NCBI GenBank assembly: GCA_018669795.1
Contig: JABHSQ010000008.1
Span: forward strand, 62,001 to 126,000
DNA from: Flavobacteriaceae bacterium
GTDB taxonomy: Bacteria > Bacteroidota > Bacteroidia > Flavobacteriales > Flavobacteriaceae
Length of the DNA stretch: 64,000 bases
Direction: 5' to 3'
Below are positions 9,836 to 18,831 of this stretch, in pieces; within the stretch, counting starts at the first letter, position 1; each line of letters opens with the position of its first letter. The notes under the pieces were generated by a model. That model was not told the origin of the DNA and searched no databases. It saw nothing but the letters and a program-made list of their open reading frames with translations. Both the position numbers and the translations under genes were made by a program.

Positions 9836-10161
9836 TGGATTTTCAAGATCAATTAAAAAACTTATTCCCAGAACATCAGCATACTGATAATGACGCTCAA
9901 ATCGAAGATTCTTCAATTTGGCTGCAAGAGGAACCTATGATTTGTAAATATGAAAAACGAAAAGGAAAACCTACTACCATCATTGAAGGATATACTGGAG
10001 CAGATTCAGATTTTAAACAATTAGCAAAAGAAATTAAAAAAATGTTAAGTGTAGGAGGAAGTTTTAAGAATGAACAAATTATTATACAAGGAGATTATCG
10101 TGATAAAATTATGGATTTTCTCAAAAATAAAGGGTTTAAAGTAAAAAGAGTTGGTGGCTAA
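9835..10161 (+). CDS. SUI1/eIF1-family translation factor (YciH-like)
   Basis: 108 residues, the usual length for bacterial SUI1 proteins. The C-terminal half (about 35-105) has the SUI1 pattern: KRKGKPTTIIEGY, then LAKEIKKMLSVGGS, IIIQGDYRDKIMDFL and GFKVKRVGG. In eukaryotes and archaea eIF1 checks start-codon choice; bacterial YciH has been linked to translation under stress. Its start overlaps the dioxygenase stop, so it probably has no promoter of its own. Confidence 0.9.
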   Translation: MDFQDQLKNLFPEHQHTDNDAQIEDSSIWLQEEPMICKYEKRKGKPTTIIEGYTGADSDFKQLAKEIKKMLSVGGSFKNEQIIIQGDYRDKIMDFLKNKGFKVKRVGG

Positions 10162-10305
10162 ATAATTCACAGCTATTAAAGCTTTCCATCCAACTATTAA
10201 AAAATCAGGAAATTAAATAATAAAATTTATCCTAATTTACAATTAGCGAGCACTATGCTTTTAAAGAGCTTATCGATGATGATCAGTTTAATATAATAAT
10301 GTAAT

Positions 10306-11175
10306 ATGAGAATAAAAGAATCAGAATTAATATTAAATTCAGATGGAAGTGTTTACCATCTAAAATTAAAACCAGAACAAATTTCTGACACTATCCTATT
10401 TGTTGGCGATCAAGATCGAGTTGAAAAAATAACTAAACACTTTGAAAATATTGAGTTTTCAATACAGAAAAGAGAATTTAAAACTCAAACAGGAACTTAT
10501 AAAGGAAAACGTATAACGGTAATATCTACCGGAATTGGATCAGGTAATATTGATATCGTTTTAAATGAATTGGATGCTTTAGTAAATATTGATCTAGAAA
10601 AAAGAATACTAAAAGAGCATCTAAAAAGCTTAAAAATTATTAGAATTGGCACTTCAGGATCATTGCAATCTGATATACCAGTCGATTCTTTTCTCCTTAG
10701 TACTCATGCTTTGGATTTAAATGGAATGCTTCATTTTTATAAAATTGCCGGCATCACAAACCCATTATTAGAAGCAGCTTTTATTAATCATACCCAATGG
10801 AGTTCAAATAAATCCAAGCCTATTGTTTTCAATAATAATAATGAACTAGAAAAATTATTTGAAAGCAAGCAAACTTTTAAAGGAATGACTGCTACAAAAG
10901 GAGGGTTTTATGGTCCACAAGGAAGAGTTTTAAGATTGGCTATTGAAGACCCTTGTTTAAATAATAAAATGGATTCTTTTAGTTATAATGGAATTAGAGT
11001 TTCAAATTTAGAAATGGAAACTTCTGCAATTTATGGTTTATCAAAATTATTAGGACACCAAGCATTATCATTAAATGCAATTATCGCTAATAGAGCTAAT
11101 GGAACATTTAGTAAAGACCCTGATATGATTGTGGAAAAACTTATAAAATACACGCTGGATAAATTAGTAGAATAA
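10306..11175 (+). CDS. Nucleoside phosphorylase (uridine phosphorylase-like)
   Basis: 289 residues of the PNP/UDP superfamily. FVGDQDRVEKI near 27-37 is the phosphate-binding start; STGIGSGNIDIVLNEL and RIGTSGSLQ are the conserved core; KGGFYGPQGR and the base/ribose-binding NLEMETSAIYGL follow. It should cleave a nucleoside with phosphate to a free base and ribose-1-phosphate in the cytoplasm. Uridine-type substrates are likely but unproven. The ATG at 10306 follows a 144-base gap with no recognisable feature. Downstream is the ruin of a substrate-binding-protein gene. Confidence 0.85.
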   Translation: MRIKESELILNSDGSVYHLKLKPEQISDTILFVGDQDRVEKITKHFENIEFSIQKREFKTQTGTYKGKRITVISTGIGSGNIDIVLNELDALVNIDLEKRILKEHLKSLKIIRIGTSGSLQSDIPVDSFLLSTHALDLNGMLHFYKIAGITNPLLEAAFINHTQWSSNKSKPIVFNNNNELEKLFESKQTFKGMTATKGGFYGPQGRVLRLAIEDPCLNNKMDSFSYNGIRVSNLEMETSAIYGLSKLLGHQALSLNAIIANRANGTFSKDPDMIVEKLIKYTLDKLVE

Positions 11176-11184
11176 AAAAATACT

Positions 11185-11452
11185 ATTGGTGGTGTTCCTG
11201 AACATTTTAACCTTACTCATAGAGATAAGGAGATTGACATAGCTATAATTCTAACAGAAGAAATTTTATAAACGTTAGCACGTAAGAGTGTTCAAGTATT
11301 TATAAAAACATCGTTTTATTTAGGGGAATTCACGTTGCTGTTAACTCAGATTACCAAACATAAAGAAATTAAAAGGAACTATAGCAGCTATTTGTAGATT
11401 TGAAAGCGGATCTTATTTGATAGCTTATATCAATGCAGAAAACAATCAATAG
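11185..11452 (+). pseudogene. Decayed periplasmic substrate-binding-protein gene
   Basis: Three short stretches, in different frames and broken by stops, resemble parts of one flavobacterial substrate-binding protein in the right order: GGVPEHFNL and EIDIAIILTEEIL (11185-11268), then GIHVAVNSDYQ (11325-11357), then IAAICRFESGSYLIAYINAEN (11381-11443). Intact homologues, as I recall them, carry about 40 residues between the first two blocks and more after the last, so deletions as well as frameshifts are present. No start or usable frame remains. It begins 9 bases after the phosphorylase stop, consistent with an old operon partner. Confidence 0.7.
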
Positions 11453-11581
11453 AATCAATAAAAATTTCTAAAATCAGAATTAATTGATGCTAAAATTCTG
11501 ACCCATAATTTATTGCATTTTTTTCTTAAAAAAATATTAAAAAAAAACGCAACCCTTTTTTAAATAATACATCTAACAATT

Positions 11582-11686
11582 ATGAAAATAGCATTCATCA
11601 TTATTGGAACACTATTAGTAGCAAATTACTTGTTACTTCAATTTAGCACTAACGATCCAGAATCTCATATGCCAGAAGACGAATAG
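11582..11686 (+). CDS. Short single-span membrane peptide, 34 residues
   Basis: ATG to TAG encodes 34 residues: a basic start (MKIAF), one hydrophobic span (about 4-20, IIIGTLLVANYLLL) and an acidic tail ending PEDE. The spacing is tight against the ung stop at 11698, which is on the other strand. The hydrophobic helix with a charged tail is a coding-like pattern in a region otherwise full of decayed DNA. I recognise no family. It could be a real small membrane protein or chance. Confidence 0.45.
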   Translation: MKIAFIIIGTLLVANYLLLQFSTNDPESHMPEDE

Positions 11687-11697
11687 AATTTTTTCTA

Positions 11698-12363
11698 TTA
11701 CCAACTTATTTGTTGTATTCCCACTTCTTTTAAATATGTATTCGTTGCACTAAAATGCTTGTTACCAAACCAATACCCTCTATTTGCACTTAAAGGCGAT
11801 GGATGACCACAAGATAAAACCAAATGTTTATCACTATTAATCTTTTCTCCTTTCTTTTTTGCAAATCCACCCCATAATAAAAAAACTACTTTTTCTTTTT
11901 TCTCTGATAGTAATGAAATAATAGTATCAGTAAATTGTTCCCAGCCTTTCTTTTGATGACTACCAGCCTCATGAGCTCTTACTGTAAGTGTTGCGTTTAA
12001 AAGTAATATGCCTTGATCTGCCCATCGTTCTAAGTTTCCACTTTTAGGATAAGGGATTAATAAATCAGATTCAATTTCTTTAAAAATATTCGTTAAAGAT
12101 GGTGGATGAGAAATTTCATCATTTACCGAAAAACACAAACCATTAGCTTGATTCAAACCGTGATATGGATCTTGACCAATAATTACCACCTTAACTTTAT
12201 CAAAAGGTGTTCGGTTGAATGCAGAAAAAATTGAGTTTCCTGGAGGAAAGCATTCGTTTAAAATATATTCTTGCTTGACAAATTGAGTTAAATCTTTAAA
12301 ATATTCTTTAGAAAATTCATCTTCTAATTGTTCCTTCCAACTTGCCTCCATTTTTACAGTCAT
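11698..12363 (-). CDS. ung: Uracil-DNA glycosylase, family 1
   Basis: 221 residues, the normal Ung length. The water-activating loop GQDPYHG (63-69; Asp65, His68), the uracil-binding LLLNATLTV (120-128) and the Leu-loop HPSPLSANRG (187-196; His187) are all present. It removes uracil from DNA to start base-excision repair. ATG start at 12363; it is divergent from the YfcC transporter gene 71 bases away. Confidence 0.97.
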   Translation of the reverse strand: MTVKMEASWKEQLEDEFSKEYFKDLTQFVKQEYILNECFPPGNSIFSAFNRTPFDKVKVVIIGQDPYHGLNQANGLCFSVNDEISHPPSLTNIFKEIESDLLIPYPKSGNLERWADQGILLLNATLTVRAHEAGSHQKKGWEQFTDTIISLLSEKKEKVVFLLWGGFAKKKGEKINSDKHLVLSCGHPSPLSANRGYWFGNKHFSATNTYLKEVGIQQISW

Positions 12364-12434
12364 AATTAGTACTTTTGAACAAAATTACTAATAAAGAAAA
12401 GATAACTAATTATTAATTATTTTAATTATAACCT

Positions 12435-13946
12435 TTGGCTTCAAAAAATAATAAATCAAAGTTTCCTACAGCTCAAACTGTTTTATTAATCATAGCTGGC
12501 TTGGTAGCTTTATTAACATGGTTTGTGCCAGCTGGACAGTATGATAGACTTTCTTATAATAAAGAAACAGAAACTTTCACAAGAACCCACTTAACAGAAA
12601 CCATTACCTTAGTCGCTAGTCAAAAGACTTTAAATGATTTAAAAGTTAAAATTCCATTAGAAAAATTTACCAATGGTGATTTATGGAAACCAATTAGTAT
12701 TCCTGGCACTTACCTAAAGCTAGAACCCCGTCCCCAAGGATTATTAGCATTTATTAAATCTCCTTTATTAGGGATATTAGCAGTATCTGATATTATTCTT
12801 TTGGTATTAATTATCGGTGGTCTTATTGGTATTGTAAATTCTACTGGAGCTTTTGAAGCTGGAATTTCATGGCTAGCTACTGTATTAAAAGGAAAAGAGT
12901 ATGTTTTAATAATCTTAGTAACAACTCTTATTGCAATTGGCGGAACAACCTTTGGTTTAGCAGAAGAAACCATTGCGTTTTACCCTATATTAATCCCTGT
13001 ATTCCTTGCTGCTAGATATGATGCAATAGTTGCTTTAGCATCAATTTACATAGGTTCTTCAATGGGGACAATGGCATCTACAGTAAATCCTTTTAGTACT
13101 ATAATTGCTTCTGATGCTGCAGGAATTAATTGGACTGTCGGAATTAATGGGCGATTTGTTATGCTTGCATTGGGACTTTTAATATGTATTACTTATATTA
13201 TTTGGTATGCTCAAAAGGTAAAAAAAGATCCAACAAAATCTATAATTTACAGTCAAAAAGAAGAAATAGACAAAATGTTTGGAAGTATAGTGTCCAATGA
13301 CAACTCAACTAAACTAACATTAAGAATGCGATTGATATTAATTGTATTTGTTCTTTGCTTTATAGTAATGATATATGGTGTTTCTAAATTAGATTGGTGG
13401 TTTTTAGAAATGACATCTGTTTTCTTTGTCGGCGCGTTATTAATTGGTTTTATTTCAAGAATTAATGAACGGGTTTTTGTAGATACTTTTGTAAAAGGCG
13501 CAACCGATTTACTTGGTGTTGCTTTTATTATTGGTATTGCAAGAGGCGTTACCATATTAATGGAAGATGGTTTAATTAGTGATACGCTGCTTTATTATTC
13601 GAGTAATTTAACAAATGGGATGAGTAAAGGTTTCTTTATAAACACCATGTTATATATCTATGGTGGGTTATCATTTTTCATTCCCTCATCATCTGGAATG
13701 GCTGTATTAACAATGCCAATCATGTCACCACTAGGAGATGGTGTTGGAGTGGCAAGAGAACATATTGTAAATTCCTATCAATACGGAATGGGCTTATTTG
13801 CGTTTATTAATCCTACTGGGCTAATACTAGCATCATTGGCAATTGTAAATATAGGTTATGATAAATGGTTAAAATTTGTAACTCCACTAGTTATTATTCT
13901 TTTAATACTGACGATGACAATATTAACCATTTCTGTTTATTTATAA
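12435..13946 (+). CDS. YfcC-family (DcuC/ArcD superfamily) inner-membrane transporter
   Basis: 503 residues with about 12-13 hydrophobic segments. The opening pattern, a helix ending LLTWFVPAGQYDR, and the central GGTTFGLAEETIAFYP and FIPSSSGMAVLTMPIMSPL segments are typical of YfcC proteins. Substrates of this family may be amino acids or carboxylates; none can be assigned. The start is TTG (MASKNNK) because the first helix begins about residue 13 and no ATG lies closer. It is followed 21 bases later by mutS2. Confidence 0.82.
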   Translation: MASKNNKSKFPTAQTVLLIIAGLVALLTWFVPAGQYDRLSYNKETETFTRTHLTETITLVASQKTLNDLKVKIPLEKFTNGDLWKPISIPGTYLKLEPRPQGLLAFIKSPLLGILAVSDIILLVLIIGGLIGIVNSTGAFEAGISWLATVLKGKEYVLIILVTTLIAIGGTTFGLAEETIAFYPILIPVFLAARYDAIVALASIYIGSSMGTMASTVNPFSTIIASDAAGINWTVGINGRFVMLALGLLICITYIIWYAQKVKKDPTKSIIYSQKEEIDKMFGSIVSNDNSTKLTLRMRLILIVFVLCFIVMIYGVSKLDWWFLEMTSVFFVGALLIGFISRINERVFVDTFVKGATDLLGVAFIIGIARGVTILMEDGLISDTLLYYSSNLTNGMSKGFFINTMLYIYGGLSFFIPSSSGMAVLTMPIMSPLGDGVGVAREHIVNSYQYGMGLFAFINPTGLILASLAIVNIGYDKWLKFVTPLVIILLILTMTILTISVYL

Positions 13947-13967
13947 ATTACATTAATTAATTAAAGA

Positions 13968-16136
13968 ATGATTAATATTCATAGCAAGACATTAGAAAGT
14001 TTAGAATTCCCACTGGTTTTACAACAAGTAGCTTCAGCTTGTATTACTGTATTGGGTGAAGAAAAAGTGTTATCTATCGTTCCTTTTTCTAAGATGGAAG
14101 AAATTAATCCTGAGCTGTCAAGAGTAAAGGAATTTACAGTTTCATTAAATGGTGATAATGCGATTCCTAATCATGGTTTTGAAGCTATAGAAAAAGAGTT
14201 ATTCCTATTGGATATAGAAAATAGCTCCCTAGAGGTCCTAGGTTTTAGGCGTATTCTATCAGTTACCTTAACCACACAAACGCTAATTAAATTTTTTAAA
14301 AAATTTGAAATATTCTATATTTACTTAAACTCATATTCAGAAAGCATCACCTATAACCCTTTATTCTCTGAAGAAATCTTTAAAATAATAGATAAGTACG
14401 GACTAATTCGTGATGATGCATCATCAGAGTTATCTACAATTCGAAAGCGTTTAAAGCATGTAAAAGGAAAAATTAATTCTTCATTCTTAAAATCCTTATC
14501 AAACTATATTAAACAAGATTATTTAGATGACATAAAGGAATCTATCGTTGATAATCGAAGAGTTTTAGCTGTTAAAGCAATGTATCGCAAGAAAATTAGG
14601 GGTACCGTTTTAGGAAACTCTAAAACAGGTAGTATTGTTTATATGGAACCTCAAGAAACATTAGAGTACTCCAATGAATTAAGCAATCTAATGTATGAAG
14701 AACAGGAAGAAATAAAGAAAATTTTAAAAAATTTAACTGAATATTTTCGTCCATATAAATCACTATTAAAGCATTATCAAGATTATTTAACAACGATAGA
14801 TGTATTGTATGCGAAAGCAAAATTCGCGTGTCAAATAAATGGAGTCTTACCTTTATTGTCAGATAATAGAAGGCTTTATCTAAAAAACGCTTACCATCCT
14901 TTACTTTTATTGGCAAATAAAAAAAGAAAAGAAAAAACATTCCCTCAAACAATAGAATTAAATTCAGATAATAGGATTATTGTTATTTCAGGCCCTAATG
15001 CTGGAGGTAAAAGCATTACTTTAAAAACTGTTGGTTTATTACAAGTTATGTTACAAAGTGGGCTTTTAGTACCTACAGATCCACTTAGTGAATTCTGTTT
15101 TTTTGATAAAGTTTTAACGGACATTGGTGACAATCAATCTATCGAAAACCAACTGAGTACCTATAGTTATCGTTTAAAAAAAATGAATCAATTCCTAAAA
15201 AAATGTAAAGAAAAGACATTATTCCTTATCGATGAGTTTGGTACTGGTAGTGATCCAGAATTGGGAGGTGCTTTAGCAGAAATATTTTTAGAAGTATTTT
15301 ATGAACGCAAAGCTTTTGGTGTGATCACTACCCATTATGCCAATTTAAAATTGTTAGCAAATGAATTACCTTTTGCAACAAATGCAAATATGCAATTTGA
15401 CAATAGAACACTAGAACCTATGTATCGATTAAATCTTGGTGAAGCTGGAAGTTCTTTTACTTTTGAGGTTGCTCAAAAAAATGGAATCCCTTATAGTTTA
15501 ATTAATAGAGCAAAAAAGAAAGTAGAACGCGGTAAAATACGTTTTGATAAAAGCATTGCAAATCTTCAAAAAGAACGTTTCGAATTAAGGAAAACGTCAG
15601 AATCTTTAAAAACGGAAGAACAAATAGCAAAAGAACATAGCAAAGAGTTGGAAGAAACCAATAATAGGGTTCAAAGTAAATTAGAAAGTTACCAAGAATT
15701 ATTTGATTCTAATCAACGGTTAATCAGTTTAGGTAAAAGATTAGATACACTCTCGAAGCAATACCTAAATAATAAGAAGAAAAAATCTTTAATGGATGAA
15801 CTTTTTAAATTGGTTTTGGTAGAAAACAGTAAAATTAAAAAAACAGTTCCAAAAACAAAAGAAATAAAGAAAGTACAAAAAGTAAAGCAGCGAGTTATTA
15901 AAAAGGAGTTAGAAAAGAAAGTTGCCGTTATAAGGAAAAAGAAGAAAATAGAAAAAGAAGAAGCTAAAAGAACACCAGCACCAAAGCCTAAATCATTATT
16001 AAAATTAGGAGATAAAGTACGAATGATAGACGGCATTGCAATTGGGACTATTGATAAGATTGAAAAAAAGAAAGCTTTTGTAAACTATGGAAGCTTTAAA
16101 ACAAAAGTTAACTTAGCGGAATTAGAAAAAATTTAA
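13968..16136 (+). CDS. mutS2: MutS2-family ATPase without Smr nuclease domain
   Basis: 722 residues. The core and clamp helices lead to the MutS ATPase: Walker A GPNAGGKS (342-349), Walker B LIDEFGTGSDPE with Asp422-Glu423, and TTHYANLKLLA. A long charged coiled-coil/KOW-like tail follows (about 520-722), very rich in Lys, ending LGDKVRMIDGIAIGTI. MutS2 proteins usually end in an Smr domain; I see none, and the chain is shorter than the usual 780 or so. MutS2 suppresses recombination or rescues stalled ribosomes in other bacteria. The stop overlaps the next start (TAATG). Confidence 0.9.
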   Translation: MINIHSKTLESLEFPLVLQQVASACITVLGEEKVLSIVPFSKMEEINPELSRVKEFTVSLNGDNAIPNHGFEAIEKELFLLDIENSSLEVLGFRRILSVTLTTQTLIKFFKKFEIFYIYLNSYSESITYNPLFSEEIFKIIDKYGLIRDDASSELSTIRKRLKHVKGKINSSFLKSLSNYIKQDYLDDIKESIVDNRRVLAVKAMYRKKIRGTVLGNSKTGSIVYMEPQETLEYSNELSNLMYEEQEEIKKILKNLTEYFRPYKSLLKHYQDYLTTIDVLYAKAKFACQINGVLPLLSDNRRLYLKNAYHPLLLLANKKRKEKTFPQTIELNSDNRIIVISGPNAGGKSITLKTVGLLQVMLQSGLLVPTDPLSEFCFFDKVLTDIGDNQSIENQLSTYSYRLKKMNQFLKKCKEKTLFLIDEFGTGSDPELGGALAEIFLEVFYERKAFGVITTHYANLKLLANELPFATNANMQFDNRTLEPMYRLNLGEAGSSFTFEVAQKNGIPYSLINRAKKKVERGKIRFDKSIANLQKERFELRKTSESLKTEEQIAKEHSKELEETNNRVQSKLESYQELFDSNQRLISLGKRLDTLSKQYLNNKKKKSLMDELFKLVLVENSKIKKTVPKTKEIKKVQKVKQRVIKKELEKKVAVIRKKKKIEKEEAKRTPAPKPKSLLKLGDKVRMIDGIAIGTIDKIEKKKAFVNYGSFKTKVNLAELEKI

Positions 16137-16549
16137 TGAATACTAAATCAAAACATAAAATAATTCTCTTTGATGGTGTTTGTAACCTATGTAATTCTTC
16201 CGTTAATTTTATTATTAGAAATGATAAAAAAGAAGTTTTTAAGTTTGCGCCAATACAAAGTGATTTTGGTGAAATAGCACTAAAAAAACACCGTATTAAT
16301 TCGAAAGATACCGATTCTATTATTCTAATTGATGATGACAACTATTATATCAAATCATCCGCAGCATTATATATTGCTAAAGAACTTTCAGGAGCCTACC
16401 CTCTTTTATTTTGTTTTATGATTGTTCCAAAATTTATACGAAATTGGATTTATGATTTAGTTGCTAAAAACCGTTACAAATGGTTTGGAAAAAAAGTAAG
16501 TTGTATGATTCCGACACCAGAACTAAAAGATAAATTTTATAGTTCATAA
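16136..16549 (+). CDS. DCC-family thiol-disulphide oxidoreductase (DUF393)
   Basis: 137 residues. It starts with the family signature ILFDGVCNLCN (10-20), which gives the DxxCxxC motif with Asp13, Cys16 and Cys19. SSAALYIAKEL and the C-terminal RNRYKWFG-like segment (KNRYKWFGKK) complete the domain. The fold is thioredoxin-like and probably acts on disulphides; no partner is known. Its ATG overlaps the mutS2 stop, so the two are co-translated. Confidence 0.9.
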   Translation: MNTKSKHKIILFDGVCNLCNSSVNFIIRNDKKEVFKFAPIQSDFGEIALKKHRINSKDTDSIILIDDDNYYIKSSAALYIAKELSGAYPLLFCFMIVPKFIRNWIYDLVAKNRYKWFGKKVSCMIPTPELKDKFYSS

Positions 16550-16603
16550 AATAAATAATTATTGTTTTTTTGGAGTAATATAAAATTAATTAAAATTATT
16601 ACT

Positions 16604-17422
16604 ATGAATAATATTGATCTAGACGAATTGAAAAATTTGCTTATTGATTACGGAACTGAATATAGCCTAAAGCTACTAGGTGGAATACTAATATGGATTA
16701 TTGGCTCTTGGCTTATTAAAAAAGTAAAAAAAATACTTTTAAAAGCAATGGATCATTTAGATTATGACGAAACTTTAGAACGTTTTTTGTCTAATTTAAT
16801 CATTGGTGGTTTAAAAGTAGTTTTAGTCATTGCCATTCTTGGGCAATTAGGTGTTCATACGACTTCTTTTGCCGCTATATTGGCTGCAGCAGGTTTAGCA
16901 GTTGGTCTTTCTTTGCAAGGATCACTTTCAAATTTTGCGGGTGGAGTTTTGATAATGATATTTAAACCCTATAAAATTGGTGATTTTATTGAAGCACAAG
17001 GCGAAATGGGTACTGTAAAAGAAATTGAGATTTTTACAACAAAATTAAATACAACTGATAATAAAGAAGTGATTATTCCGAATGGCACTCTTTCAAATGG
17101 AAACATCACAAATTATTCAACAGAAAAAACGAGAAGAATTGATATTACTATGGGAGTTAGTTATGATGCTGACATCAAGCAAACAAAAGATTTGCTAATG
17201 AATATTATGACAGACCATCCAAATATCTTAAAAGAACCTGCACCTATAGTGGTATTAGGAGAATTAGCAGATAGTTCTGTTAATTTTAAAATGAGACCTT
17301 GGACATTAACAGAAGATTACTGGCTTGTTTATTATGAAATAATGGAAACTTGTAAAATTGAACTTGACAAAGCAGGTATCGAAATTCCCTATCCTCAAAT
17401 GGATATTCACAAGAAAAGCTAG
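16604..17422 (+). CDS. Small mechanosensitive channel, MscS family
   Basis: 272 residues from the ATG at 16604; a TTG at 16562 adds 14 non-conserved residues and is less likely. There are three membrane spans. The third (about 85-120) is the Ala/Gly-patterned pore helix AAILAAAGLAVGLSLQGSLSNFAGG, seen here as AAILAAAGLAVG and QGSLSNFAGG. The beta domain then has FKPYKIGDFIEAQG and the C-terminal cage. It opens under membrane tension to release solutes during osmotic downshock. A terminator follows the gene. Confidence 0.93.
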   Translation: MNNIDLDELKNLLIDYGTEYSLKLLGGILIWIIGSWLIKKVKKILLKAMDHLDYDETLERFLSNLIIGGLKVVLVIAILGQLGVHTTSFAAILAAAGLAVGLSLQGSLSNFAGGVLIMIFKPYKIGDFIEAQGEMGTVKEIEIFTTKLNTTDNKEVIIPNGTLSNGNITNYSTEKTRRIDITMGVSYDADIKQTKDLLMNIMTDHPNILKEPAPIVVLGELADSSVNFKMRPWTLTEDYWLVYYEIMETCKIELDKAGIEIPYPQMDIHKKS

Positions 17423-17441
17423 ATTTTTTAATTTAAAAAAA

Positions 17442-17475
17442 AATCCCGAAAACTATGTAGTTAATATTCGGGATT
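17442..17475. terminator. Bidirectional intrinsic terminator between mscS and the symporter
   Basis: Arms AATCCCGAA (17442-17450) and TTCGGGATT (17467-17475) pair perfectly over 9 bases around a 16-base loop. An A-run precedes and a T-rich stretch follows, so it can serve both convergent genes. Confidence 0.85.
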
Positions 17476-17492
17476 CTTGTTTTATAGTAATT

Positions 17493-18800
17493 TTACCTTA
17501 CATCTTCATAATGATCATCCCAGTCTTTTAACTCTGGGTCTCCTAATTTACCAATAGATTTAGCTATAATCATAGACACAGCAGCATCACCAGTGACATT
17601 TACCGTTGTGCGACACATGTCTAAGGGTCTATCTACAGCAAAAATTAATGCTAACCCTGCTTCAGGAATTCCTGCATAACCAAGAACTCCCACTAACATC
17701 ACCATACCTGCTCCAGGAACAGCAGCACTTCCTATAGAAGCTAATGTTGCGGTAGCAATAATTCCTAATTGTGTTCCAAAACTAAGATCCATACCAAATG
17801 CCTGAGCAATAAAAACTGCAGCTACTGCCTGGTACAAACTTGTTCCGTCCATATTTATAGTAGCTCCAATTGGCAAAACAAAACTTGCAACTTCTTCTTC
17901 TACACCTAAATGTTCCGTAACCCTTTCCATAGTAACAGGTAAAGTTGCTGCAGAAGAACTTGTTGAAAAGGCTAATAATTGGGCTGGTGATATTCCATTG
18001 ATAAAGAATTTAGGATTCTTTTTAGTATAGAATGCTACGATTAAAATATAAATTCCAATCATAGTTACTAAACCTAAAACGACGGTTACTGAATACCAAC
18101 CTAATGCTTTAAAGAGGTCAACACTTGGAGATTCAACAACCAAAGCTACTAATAATGCAAATACACCATAAGGTGCAGCTAACATAATTAAATCGACCAT
18201 CTTTAGTATAACATCATTAAAACCGTCAAAGAATTTTTTAACGATTGCTCCCTTTTCTTCAGGAATTAAAATCAATCCGATACCAAAGAAAATTGCAAAG
18301 AAAATTACTTGCAACATATTTTTGTTACTTGTAGAGGCTTCAAATATATTTTGTGGCACTAAATCTTCTAATGCTTGTAAAGGTCCTGACTCTTTTTGCT
18401 TAAGAGCTGTTTCTTGATATTTAACTGTATTTCTACTGTAATTTTCTACCATTTCGGATCTAGTTTGTTCTGAAATAGATTTTCCTGGATTTATGGTATT
18501 TACAAGTATTAAACCAACAGATACCGCAATTATAGTTGTGGTAATATATATTAATATGGTTCTAGTTCCCATTTTTGATAGCTTAGAAATATCTTTCAAA
18601 TCGGATACGCCTTTAATTAATGCAGCTAAGATTAAAGGAATTGCAATTAGTTTTAATGAATTAATAAATATATTTCCAAAAGGTTTAATCCAGTCTTGTA
18701 CGATACCCATACCTCCATTTACCTTGGTCATTAATAATCCAACGATGACTCCTAAAGCCATACCTATAAGTATTTTCCAATGCAAAGCTAGTTTTTTCAT
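17493..18800 (-). CDS. Dicarboxylate/amino acid:cation symporter (DAACS, GltP-like)
   Basis: 435 residues with about 8 spans plus re-entrant loops. Family marks are the serine-rich hairpin STSSSAATLPVTMERV, the NMDGTSLYQAVAAVF segment in helix 7 and the helix 8 substrate residues MCRTTVNVTGDAA. These carriers import glutamate, aspartate or C4-dicarboxylates with Na+ or H+; the Arg before TTVNV fits an acidic substrate. The gene is convergent with mscS, and its start is 32 bases below the aroC stop on the same strand. Confidence 0.93.
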   Translation of the reverse strand: MKKLALHWKILIGMALGVIVGLLMTKVNGGMGIVQDWIKPFGNIFINSLKLIAIPLILAALIKGVSDLKDISKLSKMGTRTILIYITTTIIAVSVGLILVNTINPGKSISEQTRSEMVENYSRNTVKYQETALKQKESGPLQALEDLVPQNIFEASTSNKNMLQVIFFAIFFGIGLILIPEEKGAIVKKFFDGFNDVILKMVDLIMLAAPYGVFALLVALVVESPSVDLFKALGWYSVTVVLGLVTMIGIYILIVAFYTKKNPKFFINGISPAQLLAFSTSSSAATLPVTMERVTEHLGVEEEVASFVLPIGATINMDGTSLYQAVAAVFIAQAFGMDLSFGTQLGIIATATLASIGSAAVPGAGMVMLVGVLGYAGIPEAGLALIFAVDRPLDMCRTTVNVTGDAAVSMIIAKSIGKLGDPELKDWDDHYEDVR

Positions 18801-18831
18801 AAAATTCTTTTAATCAAATAAATTTTGGCTA

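Noticed and set aside
10162-10305. A possible gene remnant between the SUI1 gene and the phosphorylase gene.
   Set aside because: No frame has a recognisable block, and it could be plain spacer.
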